Of a stretch of 64,000 bases of DNA, positions 1-10,100 are shown in pieces. Within the stretch, counting starts at the first letter, position 1; each line of letters begins with the position of its first letter. Location of the stretch: contig CM030938.1 in NCBI GenBank assembly GCA_018136815.1, forward strand, positions 4,669,724 to 4,733,723. The letters are read 5' to 3'. The stretch is from Isochrysis galbana (taxonomy: Eukaryota; Haptophyta; Isochrysidales; Isochrysidaceae). Position numbers and translations under genes: made by a program. The notes beneath the pieces are model-generated. The model was not told where the DNA came from, did no database searches, and was given only the letters and a program-made list of their open reading frames with translations.

Positions 1-171
1 GCGGGGGGGAGAGGGAGGGAGGGGCGACGGAGAGGCCGGGCGTCGGCGGGGACAGCGGCGAGGGCCGGGAAGGGGATCGTGGGTACGTGGGACCCAGAAG
101 GGTTGTGAGTCAGCGATTCTCAACCAGACGAGGAGGCGCCGCAAACCGTCGGGGAGCGTCCCCCCCGCGCG
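1..171. other. Upstream flank of first gene, no feature seen
   Basis: GC-rich sequence before the first ORF. I see no gene, RNA or clear promoter motif. Confidence 0.3.
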
Positions 172-1362
172 ATGGGCGTCGCCCTCGTGGCGCCGCTCGC
201 CACGATGCTGCTCGCGCTGGTGGGAGCGGGCGGCGCGGTGGGGCATGAGGGGCAGCACGGCAGCTCCCACTGCCACGCCTGGCCTCCCTCTTCTCCTCTC
301 CCTCCCTCTTTCTCTACCTTTCTCTCTCCCTCCTCTCTCCCCCCTCTCTCTCCTCTCCTCTCTCTCTCCTCTCCTCTCTCTCCCTCCTCTCCGCGCGGCT
401 CGATGTGGCTGGCAGCCCAGCCGGCGCCCAACCCATCGCCGTGCCGCCCCTTCGGCCGGCCGCGCCGCTCGGCGCCCCCTGCAATGCAGCTTGAGCCAGT
501 GGAGGGCTCGCCCACCGTTTCCCCCTCGCCCAGTCAGGTGCAGCAGGGAGGAACCACCGCTCTCTCTCAGCCGCTGCCGCGCCCGCGGGCGCGAGCGCCT
601 TGTGGACTAACGAGTGCTTCCACCATCTTCATCCCGGGCGGCGGCATGCGCACCATCTCGTACCAGACACCAGCGCTCGATCAGGTGCACGTCGAGCTCT
701 CGAGCCGGCAGGGGCCGCTCGACAGCGACATTGAGGTGTGGCGTGGGCCCGACTGGACGCCGTGCAAGATCCGCGTCTTTATTGAGGACGGCAAGCTCCG
801 GCCCTTTAACGCCGTCATCAAGACGCCACGCGGGCCAAGCACGCTCGCTATCCGCAACCTCGCCGGGATGGAACATCCAATCGCCGCCAACGTCTTCACC
901 GAGGACGCGCCCGAGCCGTCGGCAGAGTGCACCTCGTCGTACACCACGATGAGCGGAGGCGCGGTTCGCATGCTTCCATTCGAGCCTTCGGTCCAGAGCG
1001 TCGAGGTACTGCTCAAGACGGACGGGCGGCCGCTCAACGCCCGGATTGAGCTCTTCCAGGGTTCCACCAGCAATCTGAAGAAGGTGATTGAGCTCTATTC
1101 AGAGGACGGTCGCGAGCGGCTCTTCTACTCGATCCTGCGGACGCCGGGGCCCGGTCACATCATCCGTATCATCAACACGGCGCACCCGGAGTATGTGATG
1201 AGCGCGTCGGTTGTGCCCCACTCGTATGACGAGTCGGATGGAGAGGAGGACGCGCCGCCGCTCCCAAGCCTGCCGGCCGTCAAGCCTGCTCTTGGTAGTG
1301 GGCACGAGGGACCGAGTAAAGTGGGCTGGCTTGACCGCCTCTCAAAGCACATCTTCAGGTGA
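172..1362 (+). CDS. Protein with two tandem copies of an unnamed ~85-residue beta-type module
   Basis: Open frame of 396 residues. Two copies of one module are visible. The first (about residues 149-240) has GGGMRTISY, then PLDSDIEVWRGPDWTP, then LRPFNAVIKTPRG. The second (about 260-343) has GGAVRMLPF, PLNARIELFQG and LFYSILRTPGPG in the same order. The spacing suggests a small beta-sandwich repeated in tandem. I recall similar proteins in diatom and haptophyte genomes without a named function, so I assign none. The first 30 residues are hydrophobic and could be a signal or plastid-targeting leader. The pyrimidine tract at about 285-395 reads as Ser/Leu/Pro and may be an intron or a linker, so the true N-terminus is uncertain. 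The C-terminus is acidic, then basic. Confidence 0.7.
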   Translation: MGVALVAPLATMLLALVGAGGAVGHEGQHGSSHCHAWPPSSPLPPSFSTFLSPSSLPPLSPLLSLSSPLSPSSPRGSMWLAAQPAPNPSPCRPFGRPRRSAPPAMQLEPVEGSPTVSPSPSQVQQGGTTALSQPLPRPRARAPCGLTSASTIFIPGGGMRTISYQTPALDQVHVELSSRQGPLDSDIEVWRGPDWTPCKIRVFIEDGKLRPFNAVIKTPRGPSTLAIRNLAGMEHPIAANVFTEDAPEPSAECTSSYTTMSGGAVRMLPFEPSVQSVEVLLKTDGRPLNARIELFQGSTSNLKKVIELYSEDGRERLFYSILRTPGPGHIIRIINTAHPEYVMSASVVPHSYDESDGEEDAPPLPSLPAVKPALGSGHEGPSKVGWLDRLSKHIFR

Positions 1363-2640
1363 AAGCCTGCTTCGGCGAAAACACGAGCCATCATCAGTAG
1401 TTGCTGCGATTCCGAGCCCTTTGTCAGCGCTCGTTTCGCCCACCTCCGACACCGGGGCGCAGCTATCTAACGCACGGCCCGCAACGCATGACCGCACCCG
1501 CGCTACACATGAGGGCCGGAGCGACCTAGGCTTGTAAGACCGCCCCAGAAAGCAAAGCTCAAGGTGAACTCCGCCGCCGGTGGCGGGGCGGTCCATCGCT
1601 TGTTGTTTCTGCAACCTAGAGCCTTGTGTTAGTGCTCGCATTGCCCATCTCCGACATGGGAGCACGAACGCCCAGCAGGCGGCCAGCTGCTCGTCGCCAC
1701 CGCGCCCTTAGTACAGCCCGCACAGCTTGTACGACAGCGGGCACCCGCGGAACTCGCAGTGCCACGGCGGTCGACCTCAAGATCGATTAGCGTTTGGGCG
1801 CCCGGCGGCGTCGCCTCCCTCATTATTCGGCGTGCCGCTCCTCTAACCTCGCCCACGCTCGTGACGTGGATGGTTCCGACGATGCTCAAAGCACGATGCA
1901 CGACCTAGCGTTCCACCCTAGCATTGACCACGTTCCCCGCTCGCGCATCAAGGACAAGGCGGATAGAATGGCTGCGCGCGTGCTCAGCACTCGGCCAACA
2001 TGTTCTTTACGCGCAGTTTTGATGCTCGACCGAACGCCATCTCGCCACCATCTTGAGCCGAGAGGTGCACTAGGGTTACCATCGATTCTATCTTGCCCCC
2101 TCCGACGAGCGAATCCGGGTAGACGTCAGCCATGTACCCGAAATTGAGGTAGTGGCCTGTCCGTGCATGCAAAGCCACGGACGCGGACAATATCTAGCTA
2201 TAGGTGCAGCCAGACACTGTCGAGCTTGCTGCGGAGGAGACTGAATAGCGAAATAATAGCAGTAGAGATTAGGCCTTAAAGTATGTTGGCAGCCGGCAGC
2301 CGTGCGTAGAGAGATGGCAAACGCGGCTGGCGTGAGCGAGCGCAACAACTGATTCATAATTGCCAGTGCGCAATGCGTTCCATTTGGCGCTTGGGGTGCG
2401 TCACATTTGCTGATTGAAATGCTAGTCATTACAAGCGAGCTGGACGTGTGACTGGTGGTGCAGGCAGGTGTGAGTAGATCTGTGCATCTGTGCATCATAA
2501 GGCAGTCCCCTATGCACTCGTGGCTCATGGTGGTCAAGGGGGGACTCGGAAGGCATGGCGGCTGGTTGGCACGGGCGGCGAGCACGGTCCAGGTTTGTCT
2601 GTGTCGCGTTCATCTTAGATGATGCATGATGCGATTTCTA
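1363..2640. other. Intergenic, no supported gene
   Basis: Only short overlapping ORFs on both strands without recognisable domains. Nothing repeated was noticed except at the right end, where 2610-2660 resembles 62560-62615. Confidence 0.4.
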
Positions 2641-2679
2641 GGCTCTTATCTCCAGGTTCTTCAGGTCGCGTTCCGTCAA

Positions 2680-2810
2680 CTATCGTTAAAACGATAGGGT
2701 CATGGAACGCGCCCCGCTCCCCTCTCTCTCCGCCCACCCCGCCGCGCCGGCCGATCAAGTGATGTCTGCGACGCTGAGGCGGCCAAACGCAAGCAGAGCA
2801 CAATGAAGCC
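2680..2810 (+). mobile_element. LINE-type 5-prime end: hairpin plus MERAP start, truncated
   Basis: The perfect inverted repeat CTATCGTTAAAACGATAG lies at 2680-2697, followed by GGTC and ATGG at 2702. It opens a short frame starting MERAPLPS that stops near 2805. The same hairpin, spacing and start occur at the 5-prime end of the complete LINE at 33944. This copy lacks everything downstream of the first ~100 bases. The sequence upstream (2610-2665) has a relative at 62560-62615, so it sits inside another repeat. Confidence 0.75.
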
Positions 2811-3519
2811 CGGAAAGTCGCGCCCCGCGGCCCAAGTCGGTCCGAGAGGCCCTTGGCAAAGGCCCCCTCAAGCCTATGCGCACGGTTCACGCGAGCCCTG
2901 TGCCTCCGCAATAAGCAATAAGCGTGGCGTCCGTCAACCTACTTTTATAAGTGGGGCAAGCTAAGAACCACTATGAACGAGATAGGGCCAATAGCCAATA
3001 GACGGGTATAAGTTAGTCAACGGAAACATTCAATAAAGGGGGAGGATACACCAGACTCTCGGTCGGGGACCATTCATACGCGTATACAGAATATACACGC
3101 CTATCACATGCTCCAACATAAATTGGCAGACAATAGATAGGCGCGCACCCGCACCCGGCGCTCGTCACGGGAAAGGGCGCCTCGGAGCACCTCCCGGTAG
3201 TAGTAGTAGGTACATTCGAGGTAGTCGTATATAAGACGGGACGCACGTACGATGTACGATGTGCGCATAAACAGCGAGCTATTCGACTCGGAGGACACCC
3301 GGAGGATGATCTCGCACTTATGGAAGAGCCACATAGAGCCGGAGACTCCGGACGAAGACGTCGACGTAGCGTGGGGTAAGGCGTAACGCCAAAAGAGCCG
3401 TTGCCGCGGCTAGCGACAGGAAGGAGATGAGGAGGGAGAGGCTCAAGGCGCCTACGGGAACCCCTTGTGGCAGGTATCTCGAGGTGCAGTCTTTTGTTTC
3501 TCGAGGAATGTTTGCGGCG

Positions 3520-3760
3520 AGAGTTGTAAGGGCCGTTCAACTTCACAGGCGAGAGGATCCTCCCCCCCTCCCCCCCCCCCCCCGGTGCTTTTCCCGGTGA
3601 GTCGCCCGACGTAGGTCGGAGGTCGGTACGCCTCACTGGGTTTTCACCCAGTATACTTTGTGGAGAGTTGTAATGGGAGCCGGGGGTTTGCGAGGGGGGA
3701 GATTCGAAGGGGTGCATCTGCGTATGTGCCTATGAGTCAACACACGTCAAGGCGTAGGGG
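3520..3760 (-). repeat. Dispersed repeat R1, copy inverted relative to 5505-5750
   Basis: Read on the minus strand this matches 5505-5750 nearly base for base over the stretch containing CTCCCCCCTCGCAAACCCCC and a poly-G/C run. ORFs across it are low-complexity and not supported as genes. Confidence 0.65.
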
Positions 3761-3850
3761 CAGAGGGGCAGGTGCGCTGAGGGGTGTCGTGGTAGTACCG
3801 GGATAGTGGTAGTAGTGGTACTAACGCCCAGATGTGCTTATTATTAAGCG
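3737..3850 (+). repeat. Dispersed repeat R2 (GTGCGCTGAGGGGTGTCGTG family), copy 1
   Basis: Shares a ~90-base block with 5395-5490 (inverted) and 35700-35810 (direct). The block holds GTAGTACCGGG and TAGTAGTGGTACTAA. It is adjacent to R1 at two of the sites. It is probably part of a larger element whose ends I could not fix. Confidence 0.65.
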
Positions 3851-3859
3851 TGGAGTCCG

Positions 3860-4390
3860 GTGCGCAACTTGTTGCACGAGATCCCCGGAGCATGGATCAA
3901 CAATAAGTGCACGTGCACGATCCGCTGCCACCTCCACACGCACAACAAGCAACAACAACAAGAAGATAGCGGGAGTCTGTCTGCTGTCTGATCGGCCCAA
4001 CATGCCCCTTCCTCCACCTAGGGTATGCTGCCGCCCTGCTTGCCGCAATAAGCCAGTGCGCAGCACGCTAATGGCCCGCCTCGCCCGAGACTCAGATTTG
4101 ACTCCACCCTTGGCTACCCAGCCCGATGGCGCAGGAGGGAGGCAGAGGACTGAACCACCGGGGGCCGGGACACGCTGCCTGTTACTGTCACCGAAAGGCG
4201 CCCCGTTCACCAAGCCCCTACGTAGTGCACGAGGGGACGAGCCATGAGTGAGGCAGGTGGGGGGAGTGGGAAGGGACGCGGGCGTGGCTGCGAGAAAGTC
4301 TGTGCTTTGTGTGCAAAGCGCAAAGAAAGCCGCGCGAGTGGCGAGATAAGCAGAGGTTTTCTCTATCTCTATCCCCTTACGGCTAAAAAG
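3860..4390. repeat. Element 3-prime-like segment, copy 1
   Basis: The block at about 4210-4385 (CCCCTACGTAGTGCACGAGG, then GGCGTGGCTG, then GCGAGTGGCGAGAT) is repeated in diverged form at 6560-6710 and 35480-35660. The 35-kb copy runs on into the LINE-type terminus GATCTTTAGAT plus oligo(T), so this is probably a retroelement 3-prime UTR. Confidence 0.5.
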
Positions 4391-4391
4391 T

Positions 4392-5020
4392 TCCGTCCTA
4401 CATTATAGGACCGCGTCCTACGATTTCGGTGTATTTGTAGGACCCTGAGCTTGAAAGCCACACAACTTTCGAGAGTGAAGGATTGGGACTTCCCACCAAC
4501 TGAAGGATAGTCCCAACTCAGTCTTGAGATCCTTAGCTCCCACTATGGCCAAGGCTGTAGACTTCGTCTTGAACGAGCTTTCGGCTCCAGCGTAAACTGA
4601 GTACTTCGGCCATCGGAGGCGACCGGGTGCGTTGAGAGTTTTGTTTTTGCCCCGCAAGAGGCAAAAGCAGCCAAAACTCTCATTGGGCTTCAAAACCAAG
4701 CTTGGTCTCCACTGAAGGTCGAAAAGAACCCATGCCAAAGAGCATTTCATCTCGTGGGAGCAAGTTCTAGGGAGCTCATCATGAGCCTCAAATCGTGTCC
4801 TTAGGTGTTTGCGGCAATTCGTAGGACAACGCCGTTTTTTGCCGGGAAGGCTTCCGCGAGTGGCAAATAACTCATTATGCTTTGAGAATGATGTCTTGAG
4901 CCTCTAGGAGGACTCAATGAGGGCAATGAGATGAACGCAGAAACCAAATCCTAGCTCCCCATTCCTAGATTGAACCGTGTCTTCATAGTTTACAACGTCG
5001 TCCTACATTGTAGGACTCGT
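4392..5020. repeat. Unclassified ~620-bp segment bounded by GTCCTAC hairpins
   Basis: Hairpins of the form GTCCTACATTATAGGAC (about 4392-4408) and GTCCTACATTGTAGGAC (about 5000-5016) bound this segment, with further TCCTAC words at about 4411 and 4818. A strong two-part hairpin lies at 4634-4681. The segment is less GC-rich than its surroundings. No convincing coding region: the 110-residue minus ORF over 4418-4750 has no domain signal. Confidence 0.45.
4634..4681. other. Strong nested hairpin
   Basis: GAGAGTTTTG (4634-4643) pairs with CAAAACTCTC (4672-4681). Inside it TTTTGCC (4645-4651) pairs with GGCAAAA (4660-4666), leaving the loop CCGCAAGA. Both stems are perfect. Function unknown; no neighbouring gene or T-run suggests a terminator. 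Confidence 0.6.
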
Positions 5021-5394
5021 CCTATAAAGCTGGGTACCTTTATCCGCTTAGCCAGGGGCATATTGGATGCATTGGGTGCTGCGTGCGTGCTGCGTGGGCA
5101 GGTAAAAGAAAAACGGTCGAATGCGGTAGCGCGAAACACCGGTGAGACCACCGACGGGTCAACCGTGACCATTTTCCATTTTGGCTCCGAGCCCCAACGA
5201 AAATGGTACAGGCTGAGCCCTCCGCGACGCACTCTCGCTCGCTGGAGCGCGGCAAAGGTCGGCCTATCCCAGCGGGTCGGTGGCCATCGCTCCGCTCCCA
5301 CTTCGAATTGCGCGGGGGGAGAGGCAAGGGGAGAATTCCCCCCCGTCCCGCGAAAAAATATAAACTGACTCCACGAAGCACCGATGTTTTTCTT

Positions 5395-5490
5395 AATAAT
5401 AATAAAACAACTGAGCGTTAGTACCACTACTCCCACTAGCCCGGTACTATCACGACACCCCTCAGCGCACTTGCCCGCACGCCTTGAAGT
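5395..5490 (-). repeat. Dispersed repeat R2, copy 2 (inverted)
   Basis: Reverse complement of the block at 3737-3850, next to R1 as in copy 1. The 5020-5390 stretch to its left holds no supported gene. Confidence 0.6.
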
Positions 5491-5504
5491 GATGGCACAG
5501 ACAC

Positions 5505-5750
5505 ATACACATATGCATCCCTTCAAATCTCCCCCCTCGCAAACCCCCGGCTCCCATTATAACTCCCCACAAGTTGCAATGAGGGAAAACCCATTGAGGC
5601 GGACCGGTCGACGCCGGCCGACTCTCCGGGGAAAAACACCGGGGGGGGGGGGGAGGGACCTCTCGTCGTGAAGCAGAACGGCCCTTACAGCTCGCGCCGC
5701 GAGCAGTCCTCGAAGAAATAAATGACTGCGCCCCCCGATACCTGCCACAG
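5505..5750 (+). repeat. Dispersed repeat R1, direct copy
   Basis: Matches the reverse complement of 3520-3760, with small differences near the poly-G run. Confidence 0.65.
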
Positions 5751-5808
5751 GGACGTCTTGAGCCACTCCCTTCTTCTCGCCCCTCCTGTCGCCAGCCGCC
5801 CCCCTTCG

Positions 5809-6310
5809 CCCGTTTGCTAACGCAAACGGGGCCCGTTTCTTACCGCACTCCATCGGGGAGGGGGCGCAAATTCCCCCCTCTCCCTCTCTCCATTCTCCTC
5901 CGCCCCTCTCCCTGCGGCGCGTCGCCATGCGGCGCGCCACGGCCTGCTCTCAGAGGGCCTTTGGGGGCTCCCAGAGGGCCAGCAAGGGCAGCTCAGGGGG
6001 CAGTGGAGGCTGGGGCTCAGCCCCTGGCCCCCCCTGCCTCTCCCACGCTTGCCACGCTGGCCATTGGAGCCTCCCAGTGGCCTCTGTATGCCTGGCGACC
6101 AGGGGAGGGGGGGGAGTCAGCTCGAGGGCAGGCCCATGCTGGGCGTGGGAGTGCGAGTCTCGGCCCGCGCCCACTAGGGGTCTGGGCCAGAGTGTTGATT
6201 GCCCAGCCCCTGCCAAAGGGCAGGGGCTGAGGTTGATTGTACGGGCCCACCCCGGGGGGTGTCCGCGATGGAGAGAGGGGGGCGCGAGGCCCCCATTGAC
6301 CCCCACTTAT
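5809..6310 (+). mobile_element. Family D element 5-prime end (hairpin, CTTACC, TC-rich leader, ATG)
   Basis: CCCGTTTGC TAAC GCAAACGGG (5809-5830) is a perfect 9-bp hairpin. It is followed by CTTACC, a TC-rich leader and ATGCGGCGCGCC at 5927. The region 5985-6080 (CAGCTCAGGGGGCAG...) is shared with 15565-15650 (direct) and 35160-35215 (inverted). The same order of parts occurs at 35390-34980 on the minus strand. The ORF it opens is Gly/Pro-rich and breaks early, so I treat it as a decayed mobile element. Confidence 0.5.
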
Positions 6311-6349
6311 AAAAGTAGGTTGATGTTTTTCTTAACCTAGGCTCTTGAA

Positions 6350-6715
6350 AGGAGCTCGCCTGAAGTGCCGGAAAACACCTCCCCCCGCCCCCCCCCCGCC
6401 CCGGAGAGCTCCCTCAGCGACGAACGCCGTTAACGAGTGACAAATTGTCGACGTCGTGACACGCACGCCAGTACATGGAAGAAACGGGCCACTCAGAGGC
6501 ACAGGAGGAAGGCGTGAACAATCCACTGGGGGCCGGTGCACCCCGCCCAAGCCAATCCCCCCCACGACCTGGGCCCCTACGTAGAGCACAAGGGGAGATG
6601 CCGTAAGGCGGGAAGTGAGGGAGAGGAAGGGAAATGGGCGTGGCTACAGTAGATGATCCCAAGGCCACGCGCGAGGCGAGATTATTAAAAGGTTATTTTA
6701 AAACCCAGGCTCCCG
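6350..6715. repeat. Element 3-prime-like segment, copy 2
   Basis: The block 6560-6710 (CCCCTACGTAGAGCACAAGG, GGGCGTGGCTAC, GCGAGGCGAGATTATTAAAA) matches the segments near 4210-4385 and 35480-35660. It ends near ACCCAGGCTC. Confidence 0.5.
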
Positions 6716-7124
6716 CTCACCTCTAGCCTATGAATCGAACATTAGTGTATTGTGCGAATGCACACGCAATCAAGGTGCGACAATATTGGCAAGGCCATAA
6801 ATGATCACATGCGCCCTCGAATATAGCTCAACTCATCCGGAGGACGAAACCGATGCTAAAGGGTGAGGAACTGCCAACCTCGATGAACTGTGCATCTCAA
6901 GTCGGTTTTCTAGCTTCCTGCGCAAGCACGATACGGAGAGCACCCTTCTCTCCCGCACGTTACCTCCGTCTTCGCAGGGGTGTGCGGCACCCGTTGCGTA
7001 CGTGGAATGTGCGCCACAACAAATGGGCCGATTCGCCCACGATGCAGGCGGAGCCAACAAGCCGCGGTTCTCGGGTGGTCCGATGCAGTCTTAGCAAGGG
7101 GTGACCGCGTTTAGTCGGGCGCCA
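6716..7124. other. Intergenic, downstream of APC1, no gene seen
   Basis: Lower GC than the neighbours. Short ORFs only. It probably includes the APC1 3-prime UTR on the minus strand. Confidence 0.3.
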
Positions 7125-10100
7125 TCACGGCTCATCGAAAGCCAGACTACGACGCATGCTCGCGCTCATGGCGGCGAGGGATGGCACAACGCGCGCTAGC
7201 GCAGGGGCCGTTGTGGAAGGCCGGGCTTGTAGCGAGGGGTGCCCGCCACGACGGCGGGCGACTTGGTCGACGTGGTGGCAGAGCGAGCGGAGGAATGGCA
7301 GCTGGATTGGCGGGTCGCGAACGCCGGTGGCCACGGCGAGGGCGGAAGGAGCGTACGAAGCGAGAAGCCGGAGAGAGGGCATGGCAGCAGCCGCAGTGTG
7401 CGGCTGGCCGAGACGGAGGCACAGATGGTATAGGTGAAGGTAGGCTGGGATAAGGTCGGGTGTCTCGTTGGTTAGACACTCATACAGCACGGCTTCACAA
7501 AACTCGCGCAGCCGCGGCCCGGGCGGCTCGCGCGAGAACAGCTCGGCCGCGGCACCTTGTCCGCTATGCGATTTGGCAGCGGAAGTCGAGTGGGGTGTGG
7601 GCGCCGGCGCGTCGTCTACCGAGGCGCACATTCTTCGGGAGAACGCGAGCAGCACAGCTTCGTTGCAAAAAGCGCGAAAGACCCGCTCGCGTTGGAGCGG
7701 TGCCGTGCCAAATGGGCGGCAGAATATGGAGGCTAGCCCATGACTGTCGGTTGCGTACGGCAAGTGACCTGCCTTGCGTTTCACCCACAGGAGACGACGG
7801 CCGAGAGCGATGGCGTGCTCCTTATGAGTTGAGACGAGGAGGGATCGCCCCCAGTAGCGAGGCGAGTCGGTGGTCACCGACTCTATCATCGAGAGGGGCG
7901 GCAGGATGCATGGTGTGACACGGCGCAAGACGTGCGGAACTGGCGCCGAAGAGCTGGCAATCGCGGTAACCTTGGTCTCCACATAGCGCAAGGTGACGCG
8001 CACGGGCACCATCGCAGGCTCTCCGGTGTCCACATCGACGGCCTCAAGGCATCGAGCCTGCGCCCAAAGAGTGCAAGTAGCGTCATGGGAATGCATGTGC
8101 TAAGCGTGCGGCGCGTCTGGGAAGAGTGGCGGCGTGCGAACCTCAGCAGCGAGAACGTAGAGATGGCGGAACGCCTGCAGGTGGTACCTGTTGTCGGTAG
8201 GGATAAGAGGGAAGCGCGGGAAGAGTGCCGCCACCAGAGCGGCGATGGCAGGCTTGCTTGTACCGAGGGTGAGCCGTCCGCCACCTAGGAAAAGCAGGCC
8301 GATCGCAATTGCGATCGCCATGTGGTATCCAAAAGTGACCTCAACGTCAGCTCGACGGCGAAGTACCCTGAGGGTGCGCAGCGCCCGCAGATCGCCCGTG
8401 CCGGCCATGACGCAGCCGAGGGCGATTGCGACCGTTGCCAGGCATGTCTCAATCGTCGGCAGCTCACCCCGTGACGTCGGCGGCGCGTCAGTCGAGGTGC
8501 TGGCCGCACCGAGAGCGGTGCGCATCGCGGCGAACTTTCGGATCTGACCATACAATATCTCCGCTGCAGGTGCTGAGGCAGAGCCCGCAAAGCGGAAACC
8601 GAGAGCGAGGCAGGCACCCGCCTGGGAGTTCGCGCGGGCGAGCGTGAAAGTTTGGGCGTCGGCGGGAGCGCCATACGAGGCCACGCGGGCCTGAGATGTC
8701 AGATTGATGCTTTGGGTGGTCAGGGGGCGCTGGGAGGCAGCTCATGACCGGTAGGGCGCACCGGGATTGGCTAGTGGTTCGGGGACGGTCAGGATGCAAG
8801 CAATTTCACGATCATTCAAGGCTATCAACCCCAACAACCTTCCCACACCTCCCCACACCAGGCGGTTCACCTCGTCTGCGGATAGCGTGAGCTGCGATTC
8901 CAGCCAGACTGAAGTCGGCCGAATGTCGTGCCACAGGATGAGATTGCGCGCTAGAACCCTGAGAAGGATAAGGTCCGGGCGGATGCAGTGCAGCGCGTGG
9001 GTTGTCCTCGGCACTTCGAGCTGGGCCGCCACGGACGCATTCCCCGTCTTTGCGAAGATGAGCCCCAATGCGAGTGTCGCTCCGGCGGCTGTCACGTCCA
9101 CGTTCACGCGCGGGCCTTCGCGGATCCGGTAGCACCGAGCTGCGATCGACGAACCTCGCGAGCTGCCACCACACAATGTAGGTGCTCCGCGCGAAGTATT
9201 CGCGTACAGCACGTTTGGGACGGGCGCGTGGCCATGGATATATGCGCCAAGCGTGTCCTCCACATGGAGATCGGCCAGGCCAGCAGCATCGCAGCCCCGA
9301 CCAAGCGCGATGAAGCCAAGGGAGAGGCCAGCGGCGAGCGAGTACGACTCGCGGCAACCGAGCAGCTCGTTGGTGGGCGGCCGAGCAATCTCTCCAAGCA
9401 TCACCTCGGTCATCAGGCGGTGGCCCGTCGCCTACGATCATCCAGGGGGAGGTAGCGTCGGTCAGGCGGACGCCCCGGTAAACAGGTGCGCGCACGCGTG
9501 CCGCCTTCGGCGCGTGCCCCAATGGCAACGTGGCATGGTGGCTAGGCGGCTTGCCTGGTAGAGTAGCCCCACGCTAAGGAGTGCCGATATCTGGACTAGA
9601 GCGGGGACCTCTAGCTCCAACTCGGTAAAGGAAGGTGGGTGGAGGGCCGGGATATGCAAGCAGAGCATCTGCGCGAGAGCTGGGTGGGCGGACCCGCGGC
9701 GGGCCGCCGCCATCCCGAGAAGCATCGACATCATGGTGACGTCGTGGCCCTGCACGATTAGGGGTCGGAGCTCATTGATGAGGGCCACGGTGGCGCTGTG
9801 AGCGCACCGCCACAGCAGACAGTGGGAGCAGGCGGGCCCCGAGGCCCGCGACTAGACTCTTCGCACAGGCACTTCACCTGAGACATGAAGCGATAGACGT
9901 CCGTGTTGGCGAGGGCTACGAGGTGCCCTTGCAGCCCAAGCCCCAGCAAGAAACCCGCGTACGCGTGTTGCCTCGCCCGCGGCTTGGAGTACAAGATCCA
10001 GTGGCGCCCAAGCTCGCCCTCTCGCATGGCGGCCCCACAACCCGGCGGCGCCAAGCGAAGGGCCGACGCGCATCCATTGTGAAAATCGGGCCAGAGCATG

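Noticed and set aside
3013..3717. 234-residue minus ORF
   Set aside because: It spans repeat R1 and a poly-C run, has no domain, and is disrupted in the other R1 copy.
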